11,959 nucleotides of DNA, from NCBI GenBank assembly GCA_903842475.1, contig CAIMMA010000034.1, positions 1 to 11,959 of the forward strand, read 5' to 3'. Numbering within the stretch: the stretch's first letter is position 1; each line of letters starts with the position of its first letter. The notes beneath the pieces are model-generated. The model did not search any database and was not told the DNA's origin. It saw only the letters and a list, made by a program, of their open reading frames with translations. The position numbers were made by a program, and so were the translations under genes. Shown one piece after another: positions 7,931 through 11,959 of this stretch. Origin of the DNA: an uncultured bacterium. GTDB taxonomy: Bacteria; Desulfobacterota; Desulfobulbia; Desulfobulbales; Desulfobulbaceae.

Positions 7931-7960
7931 GTTATAAACATTAGGATCTGATATACGCAA
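7931..7960 (-). promoter_or_regulatory. Possible sigma-70 promoter for the pyrK operon
   Basis: On the minus strand TTGCGT (7960-7955) and TATAAC (7936-7931) are separated by 18 nt. Transcription would start near 7924, about 35 nt before pyrK, and overlap the 5' end of a divergent pilD transcript. The match is moderate and the region AT-rich. Confidence 0.3.
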
Positions 7961-8745
7961 TGGAACCAGCAATGATACTTTTGGCGACTCTTTTTGGTGC
8001 CGTGGTGGGCTCATTTCTCAACGTGGTCATTCTGCGCTTACCCAAAGACGATGCTTCCATCGTCTTTCCCGGTTCGCATTGCCCGCAATGCCTGGCGCCG
8101 CTCAACTGGTATGAGAATATCCCTATCCTCAGTTATCTGGTGCTTCGCGGTCGGTGCCGGTCCTGCAAGGTGCATATCTCAATGCAATACCCGCTGGTAG
8201 AACTCTCGATGGCCGTGCTGACCGCAATTTTATACCACAGGTTGGCGTTCACCTTCGAATTTTTCTTCTATTTCGTATTTTTTGCTGCCCTGCTGGTTAT
8301 CATATTTATCGATATCCAGCATCAAATAATTCCTGACAGCATCAGTCTGCCCGGCATCCTCATCGGTTTTGCCGGTTCTTTTCTTAATGGATTGGTTACC
8401 TGGCAACAATCGGCGCTCGGGGTTCTGTTCGGGGGCGGGGTGCTGTATGCAGTGGCCTATGGCTATTACGCGGTGACCAAACGGGAGGGAATGGGAGGGG
8501 GGGATATTAAGCTGCTGGCAATGATCGGCGCTTTCCTCGGTTGGCAGAGTCTCGTGTATGTGGTGTTCTCCAGCTCATTGGTCGGCAGTCTGGTCGGAAT
8601 TGTCGCCATGTTCCACCAAGGAAAAAAAGGACAGACCAGGATTCCCTACGGCCCTTTTCTCGCCTTTGGCGCCATGACCTATCTCCTCTTTCACCAACAG
8701 ATCGAACACCTTTGGAAACTATATCTTTCTGTCAGCGGAATGTAA
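7960..8745 (+). CDS. pilD: Type IV prepilin peptidase / N-methyltransferase
   Basis: Inner-membrane aspartic protease that removes prepilin and pseudopilin leader peptides and N-methylates the new N-terminus, serving type IV pili and/or type II secretion. The 261-residue protein has the full family layout: GSFLNVVILRLP (17-28), a cytoplasmic zinc-type tetracysteine domain (CPQC at 41-44, CRSC at 66-69), hydrophobic segments, catalytic Asp118 in FIDIQHQIIPD and Asp182 in GMGGGDIK. The 64-residue spacing between the two aspartates matches the family. The methylase region is present, unlike in short monofunctional forms. The start could be 7960 or 7972: AGGA lies 13 nt before the first, GGA about 7 nt before the second. 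It is a single gene here, divergent from pyrK; no pilin or secretion genes are in view. Confidence 0.95.
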   Translation: MEPAMILLATLFGAVVGSFLNVVILRLPKDDASIVFPGSHCPQCLAPLNWYENIPILSYLVLRGRCRSCKVHISMQYPLVELSMAVLTAILYHRLAFTFEFFFYFVFFAALLVIIFIDIQHQIIPDSISLPGILIGFAGSFLNGLVTWQQSALGVLFGGGVLYAVAYGYYAVTKREGMGGGDIKLLAMIGAFLGWQSLVYVVFSSSLVGSLVGIVAMFHQGKKGQTRIPYGPFLAFGAMTYLLFHQQIEHLWKLYLSVSGM

Positions 8746-8760
8746 TCTACCTTGGGCTAC

Positions 8761-8779
8761 CCCCCGGCCTTGCCGGGGG
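8761..8779 (+). terminator. GC-rich hairpin behind pilD
   Basis: CCCCCGGC (8761-8768), loop CTT, GCCGGGGG (8772-8779) make a perfect 8-bp stem 15 nt past the pilD stop. No T-run follows, so it would be a weak intrinsic terminator, a Rho-linked 3' end or an mRNA stabiliser. Confidence 0.4.
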
Positions 8780-9067
8780 ACAGCAACAGTTTGACGGTTT
8801 CAGCATGATCAAGAGCCGCCAATCGTCTGAGCCCCGGATAACTCATGGTCGCTCATCGCCGGAAAACATGCGAGCCTGAGGCGTAGCCGCCTTGGTGAAT
8901 GCAGGTAGAGTACTTCCGAAATGCTCAAAGAAAAATTTTGCCAGTTACCGGCATCTCGTTTTGCTTGGGATGGGTCGAACTGATACGACTTGATTGAAAG
9001 TCGGTCAATTTGAATTCGCAACGATTCAGCCCGATTCTAGCCCACATCTTGACCACCGATGGTGGTT
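8780..9067. other. Intergenic stretch without a convincing gene
   Basis: A 70-codon minus-strand frame (9021-8809) crosses this stretch. It starts with no clear ribosome site and its protein has no recognised domain, with an Arg/Leu-rich middle that looks like translated non-coding repeat. Small hairpins are visible: AGGCG-TAGC-CGCCT (8879-8892) and ACCACC-GAT-GGTGGT (9052-9066). I see no promoter or RNA gene. Confidence 0.45.
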
Positions 9068-9114
9068 AGGGCTGTCAAAAAATAAGATGGTCATGTTATT
9101 TATTGACAGTCCCT
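9068..9114. repeat. Near-perfect inverted repeat, 18/19-bp arms
   Basis: The left arm AGGGCTGTCAAAAAATAA (9068-9085) and right arm TTATTTATTGACAGTCCCT (9096-9114) are reverse complements apart from one inserted base and one mismatch, around a 10-nt centre. Both arms carry an outward-facing TTGACA, as many insertion-sequence ends do. It may be a vestigial mobile-element end pair, a regulator site, or simply a long hairpin. No transposase or obvious target duplication is adjacent. Confidence 0.5.
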
Positions 9115-9131
9115 TAGTGGATCGGTATCAG
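9103..9131 (+). promoter_or_regulatory. TTGACA promoter candidate inside the inverted repeat
   Basis: A consensus -35 TTGACA (9103-9108) lies in the right arm of the inverted repeat, followed by a 17-nt spacer and TATCAG (9126-9131, 4/6 match). It points rightwards to the terminator at 9198-9231, with an expected start near 9138. Confidence 0.35.
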
Positions 9132-9137
9132 CTGCTG

Positions 9138-9231
9138 CCTTGAGCGGCTCCAATCTTTCAAGCCAACGGCTTTGCGGACCGTTACTGACTCGAAGACAAA
9201 AAAAAACCCCCGATTACTCGGGGGTTTTTTT
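9138..9231 (+). ncRNA. Candidate small RNA ending at a strong terminator
   Basis: A transcript from the promoter above would be about 95 nt. It contains a small hairpin AAGCC-AAC-GGCTT (9160-9172), an alternative pairing AACGG/CCGTT (9165-9183), an A-run and a C5G/CG5 terminator with seven T. No open reading frame fits inside. I recognise no known RNA family. The case rests on promoter plus terminator geometry; the terminator may instead exist only to end the dsr operon. Confidence 0.25.
9198..9231. terminator. Bidirectional Rho-independent terminator
   Basis: Nine A (9198-9206), CCCCCG (9207-9212), loop ATTACT, CGGGGG (9219-9224) and seven T (9225-9231). The stem is followed by a T-run on both strands. 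On the minus strand it lies 15 nt past the dsrP stop and so ends the dsr operon; on the plus strand it stops transcription coming from the pilD side. Confidence 0.9.
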
Positions 9232-9246
9232 AAAGGCATGAGGTCA

Positions 9247-10419
9247 TCATGCCTCCATTTCGTGTTCTACCCCAATGGCAATTTTGTACAAGACTGTCAG
9301 AATGAAAAATCCGGTCGCCCAGATGCCGATGGTGATAAATAATTCGTTAAATGTAGGGTAATATTCAACGATTTCTTCGGTGGGAGTCGGAACGAAACCG
9401 CCGAGCACAAAACCGATGCCTTTATCCAGCCAAAAGGCGAAGAAGATAGAAGCGCAACCAATACCGAGCCAGAGATCACTTTGTTTTCTGGTGTACGGAT
9501 GGACAAGCAGAGAAATTCCCACCAGGAACAGGGCAACAAAGCCCCACATGAACGGTACCAGGTTATTATACACATGGCCATGATGCTCAAGGCCGAAAAA
9601 CAGGTACTGCAAGGTGTGCATGTGGCCGGGAATGTTCGAGTAAAAACCGACAAAAAACTCCAGCCCTACGAAGAACATGTTGGCGAGGGCCGCATAAATG
9701 ATGATAGTCACCATTTTGTTGAGCGCTTCCTTGCCGGCATCGAAATTAGCAACTCGCTTAAGAATCAGGGCAATAACTACGATCAAGGCCGGCCCGGCGG
9801 CAAAGGCTGAAGCGAGGAAGCGGGGCGCGATGATGGCGGACAGCCAGAAGTGGCGCCCAGGAAGACCGCAATAGAGCATGGCGGTGACCGTGTGGATCGA
9901 GAAGGCAAAGGGAATGGAGAGATACACGAAGAAGTAGATCCATTTCGGCGGATGCACGCCCTTACGTTCAGCGGTCAGGATCACCCAGCCACAGAGTGCG
10001 TTAAGAATCAGATACCCCCAGAGGACGCACATATCCCAGAACAGCATGGAACCGGGGGTGGGGTAAAGCATGACGTTGAGGCCCCGCAGGGGCTGGCCGA
10101 GGTCGGCCATGATGAACATCAGACACATGAGCAGGGCGGATATCGCTAGGAATTCACCCAAGATGGTGATGCGACCGAATGCCTTGTAATCATGAATATA
10201 ATACGGCAGGACCAGCATGACCCCTCCAGCGGCAACGCCGACCAGGAAGGTAAACTGGGAAATATAGAGTCCCCAGGATACATCACGGCTCATTCCGGTG
10301 AGACCCAGTCCATAAAAATATTGCCTGAGGTAACAGACAGCTGCTATGGCAATAAAAAAGCCGAGAAAGGCCAGCCACATCCAGTAATAATTGTTTCCTT
10401 TTAATGCTTTTTCAAACAT
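9247..10419 (-). CDS. dsrP: DsrP, NrfD-like integral membrane subunit of DsrMKJOP
   Basis: Polytopic inner-membrane protein that exchanges electrons with menaquinone and passes them to or from DsrO/DsrJ on the periplasmic side. The protein is 390 residues with about ten hydrophobic segments of the NrfD/PsrC family; a typical stretch is the Gly-Leu-Pro-Gly-Arg-His-Phe-Trp loop followed by an Ala-Pro-Arg-Phe-Leu-Ala-Ser-Ala segment. I take the ATG at 10419 (MFEKALKGNN) because GAGG sits 5 nt before it and it starts 7 nt after the dsrO stop; a TTG at 10434 would add five residues and overlap dsrO. It is the last gene of the dsr operon, followed at once by the terminator. Close NrfD relatives (HybB, PsrC) are distinguished here by the dsrKJO context. 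Confidence 0.93.
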   Translation of the reverse strand: MFEKALKGNNYYWMWLAFLGFFIAIAAVCYLRQYFYGLGLTGMSRDVSWGLYISQFTFLVGVAAGGVMLVLPYYIHDYKAFGRITILGEFLAISALLMCLMFIMADLGQPLRGLNVMLYPTPGSMLFWDMCVLWGYLILNALCGWVILTAERKGVHPPKWIYFFVYLSIPFAFSIHTVTAMLYCGLPGRHFWLSAIIAPRFLASAFAAGPALIVVIALILKRVANFDAGKEALNKMVTIIIYAALANMFFVGLEFFVGFYSNIPGHMHTLQYLFFGLEHHGHVYNNLVPFMWGFVALFLVGISLLVHPYTRKQSDLWLGIGCASIFFAFWLDKGIGFVLGGFVPTPTEEIVEYYPTFNELFITIGIWATGFFILTVLYKIAIGVEHEMEA

Positions 10420-10426
10420 GGCGGCC

Positions 10427-11263
10427 TCATACAATATAAAAGACTGAAGGAATGGTGCCGAGAGCAGGGTTACGCTGAATTGTATGATTTTCTTTCAGCA
10501 TTTTTCTGATCTCGGAATTAGGATCGTTGAGATTCCCAAAAACAATGGCCTTGCTCTCTGCGCAAGCCTCGACACAGGCAGGCTGTTTACCGGCTCCGAC
10601 GCGTTCGTCGCAGAAGTTGCATTTCTCGACTACACCCCGCGTTCGCCGTGGATAGATCTGGTTGGTATTTTTGACAAAGGCCTCGGGATCGCGCCAGTTG
10701 AAACTTCGGCTCCCGTAAGGGCAGGCGGCCATGCAGAAGCGGCAACCGATGCAGCGATGGTAATCCATCATGACGATGCCGTCTTTATTCTTAAAGGTCG
10801 CCTTGGTGGGACAGGCCCGGACGCAGGGCGGATTCTCGCAATGGTTGCAGAGAATGGGCATCTGGTGTTTGGCGGTGGCCTCGTCCAGATAAGGGTTGGT
10901 GTTGGTCGGAAAGGCGTTCTCAAAATTGGTCATCCAGATCCATTTGATCTCGTCTTTCTTGTCCGGGAACTGGGGTACGTTATGGACCGCATGACAGGCG
11001 CTGACCGCCTTCTCCCCCAGACTGGGATCCTGCTGGAATTTTTTGATGTCAATGATCATGCCGTAGCGATTACCGCTCGCCGGCTGTTGAGCGCCATGCC
11101 CGCCAGCCTCTTGGGAGGACGGTTCGGTCCCGTGACCGGTGGCCGCGACGGCTTGTGCTATGCTTGCCCCGCCGACCAACCGATCAACGACAGCGGTGCC
11201 ACCAAGGCCAGCCAGTGTTGAAATACCGGCCACCTTGAGGAAATTCCTTCTATTCTTGTCCAT
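10427..11263 (-). CDS. dsrO: DsrO, Tat-exported periplasmic iron-sulfur subunit
   Basis: Ferredoxin-like subunit that links the trihaem cytochrome DsrJ to the quinone-reactive DsrP. The 278-residue protein starts with a twin-arginine signal (RRNFLKVAG at 5-13, hydrophobic stretch to about residue 40), so the folded cluster protein is exported. Three complete cysteine quartets are visible: Cys139/142/147/151, Cys171/174/177/181 and Cys215/218/230/234, enough for three [4Fe-4S] clusters. The place of a fourth quartet in DmsB/NrfC-type relatives (around SACHAVHNVP, residues 88-97) keeps only Cys90. AAGGAGG lies 8 nt before the ATG. It follows dsrJ after 23 nt. Confidence 0.95.
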   Translation of the reverse strand: MDKNRRNFLKVAGISTLAGLGGTAVVDRLVGGASIAQAVAATGHGTEPSSQEAGGHGAQQPASGNRYGMIIDIKKFQQDPSLGEKAVSACHAVHNVPQFPDKKDEIKWIWMTNFENAFPTNTNPYLDEATAKHQMPILCNHCENPPCVRACPTKATFKNKDGIVMMDYHRCIGCRFCMAACPYGSRSFNWRDPEAFVKNTNQIYPRRTRGVVEKCNFCDERVGAGKQPACVEACAESKAIVFGNLNDPNSEIRKMLKENHTIQRNPALGTIPSVFYIV

Positions 11264-11286
11264 CTTTATATCTCCTCCTTAGCCGT

Positions 11287-11658
11287 TCACTCAACAGGAG
11301 CTATATGGCAATCCCAGCAATATGGTTTAACCGATGCATACGTGTGGCAAGTGTCACAGAACTGCTTTTTGCTTGTGTGGCACTTCATACAGGTCAGCAT
11401 CAGACTTTTTTGGTATTTTTTGCCTTCCAACTCAAAAGTACCACGATCCCCAGTCCGCAAGACGTCATCGCGCCAAGTGTTCAGCAACTTCATATGCTCG
11501 GCGCGAATTTCCGCTGCCGGCAGAACACACATCTTGGCGTCTTTCGGTAAAACCGGTTTTGGCACGGACGCGGTGTTGCCGCGGTTGTACCAGATGGGTA
11601 TCGTGATAAACAGGACGAAAATGATCAGTCCCGGAATTATTTTACCACTGTCATACAT
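11287..11658 (-). CDS. dsrJ: DsrJ, membrane-anchored trihaem cytochrome c
   Basis: Periplasmic cytochrome of the DsrMKJOP complex. The 123-residue protein has an uncleaved-looking N-terminal hydrophobic anchor (about 7-23) and three haem c attachment sites: CMKCH (90-94), CDTCH (101-105) and CWDCH (114-118). Cys44 in KMCVLP is in the position of the cysteine known as an unusual haem axial ligand in Allochromatium vinosum DsrJ (Cys46); that equivalence is inferred from local context. The start has GGAGG about 8 nt upstream. It lies 28 nt after dsrK with no dsrL in between. Confidence 0.95.
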   Translation of the reverse strand: MYDSGKIIPGLIIFVLFITIPIWYNRGNTASVPKPVLPKDAKMCVLPAAEIRAEHMKLLNTWRDDVLRTGDRGTFELEGKKYQKSLMLTCMKCHTSKKQFCDTCHTYASVKPYCWDCHIAPVE

Positions 11659-11686
11659 TGCTATTCCTCCAATTCCTGCCGGTAAA

Positions 11687-11959
11687 TTAAACCAAGGTCC
11701 TGAGCCCTTCGGTCAGTTCTTGTCGTTGCTCACCTTCGATCACCAATGCGTTGCCGACAAGCTCACTCAAACCGGCGACCTGAACATCCGGTACCCAGTA
11801 ATTCATGAGACTGGTCAGCGTCGCCCGGTCGATGGCGCAAACACAGCCAAGCGTGTTGACGCCGTGCTTATCATGGACATGCTTGACCGCATTGGCGCGC
11901 GGCAGGCCGGAGCGCATACGGATTTCCATGATCTCATCGGTATTGAGTGCCGTTCCGGA
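11687..11959 (-). CDS. dsrK: DsrK, HdrD-like cytoplasmic iron-sulfur subunit (C-terminal 90 residues)
   Basis: Only the 3' end is in the window; the gene runs off the right edge. DsrK is the cytoplasmic catalytic subunit thought to act on the DsrC trisulfide/disulfide with a non-cubane [4Fe-4S] cluster held by CCG domains. The visible end reads through LNTDEIMEIRMRSGLPR, then DKHGVNTLGCVCAID and a C-terminal helical stretch, which I recognise as the DsrK tail (TDE-MELRMKG-PR, HGV, C-A-I-C type). The expected CXXC is CXXD here, with an extra Cys two positions earlier. The identity is supported by dsrJ, dsrO and dsrP following directly. An internal ATG at 11929 is not the start. Confidence 0.88.
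   Translation of the reverse strand, partial: SGTALNTDEIMEIRMRSGLPRANAVKHVHDKHGVNTLGCVCAIDRATLTSLMNYWVPDVQVAGLSELVGNALVIEGEQRQELTEGLRTLV

Overview
The window looks like a chromosomal stretch from a dissimilatory sulfur-metabolising bacterium, most likely a Desulfobacterota (deltaproteobacterial) sulfate reducer or a relative. The main reason is the right-hand third. On the minus strand it holds dsrK (3' end only), dsrJ, dsrO and dsrP in that order, the membrane complex that exchanges electrons with the DsrAB/DsrC sulfite reductase system. There is no dsrL between dsrK and dsrJ, which fits the reductive-type arrangement rather than that of classical sulfur oxidisers. Placement below phylum level is a guess.

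Layout from left to right. Positions 1-758 have no convincing gene. They hold a cluster of related G-rich repeats (436-572) resembling REP/BIME or transposon-end debris, and a small stem-loop. Positions 759-7889 are a tight minus-strand run, in transcription order pyrK, pyrD, aroD, aroE, aroA, acnB. pyrK and pyrD overlap, pyrD and aroD are 1 nt apart, aroD and aroE share an ATGA stop/start, and aroA and acnB follow after 45 and 97 nt. The run combines the last redox step of UMP synthesis, three shikimate-pathway enzymes (dehydroquinase, shikimate dehydrogenase, EPSP synthase) and a TCA-cycle aconitase, plausibly as one transcript from a promoter in the 70-bp divergent gap with pilD.

Positions 7960-8745 (plus strand) encode a complete prepilin peptidase (PilD). 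Positions 8746-9246 are intergenic. They contain a GC hairpin behind pilD, a 47-bp near-perfect inverted repeat, a TTGACA-type promoter whose -35 box lies in the right arm of that repeat, and a strong hairpin/T-run terminator able to work in both directions. Promoter plus terminator would define a short plus-strand RNA of about 95 nt. The same terminator ends the dsr operon from the other side.

Positions 9247-11959 (minus strand) are the dsr genes: DsrP (NrfD-like quinone-side membrane protein), DsrO (Tat-exported ferredoxin-like subunit), DsrJ (membrane-anchored trihaem cytochrome c) and the last 90 residues of DsrK (HdrD-like cytoplasmic subunit). An unusual detail is that the DsrK tail reads C-A-I-D where a CCG-domain CXXC ending (C-A-I-C) would be expected. 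No CRISPR array, tRNA, rRNA or intact insertion sequence was seen.
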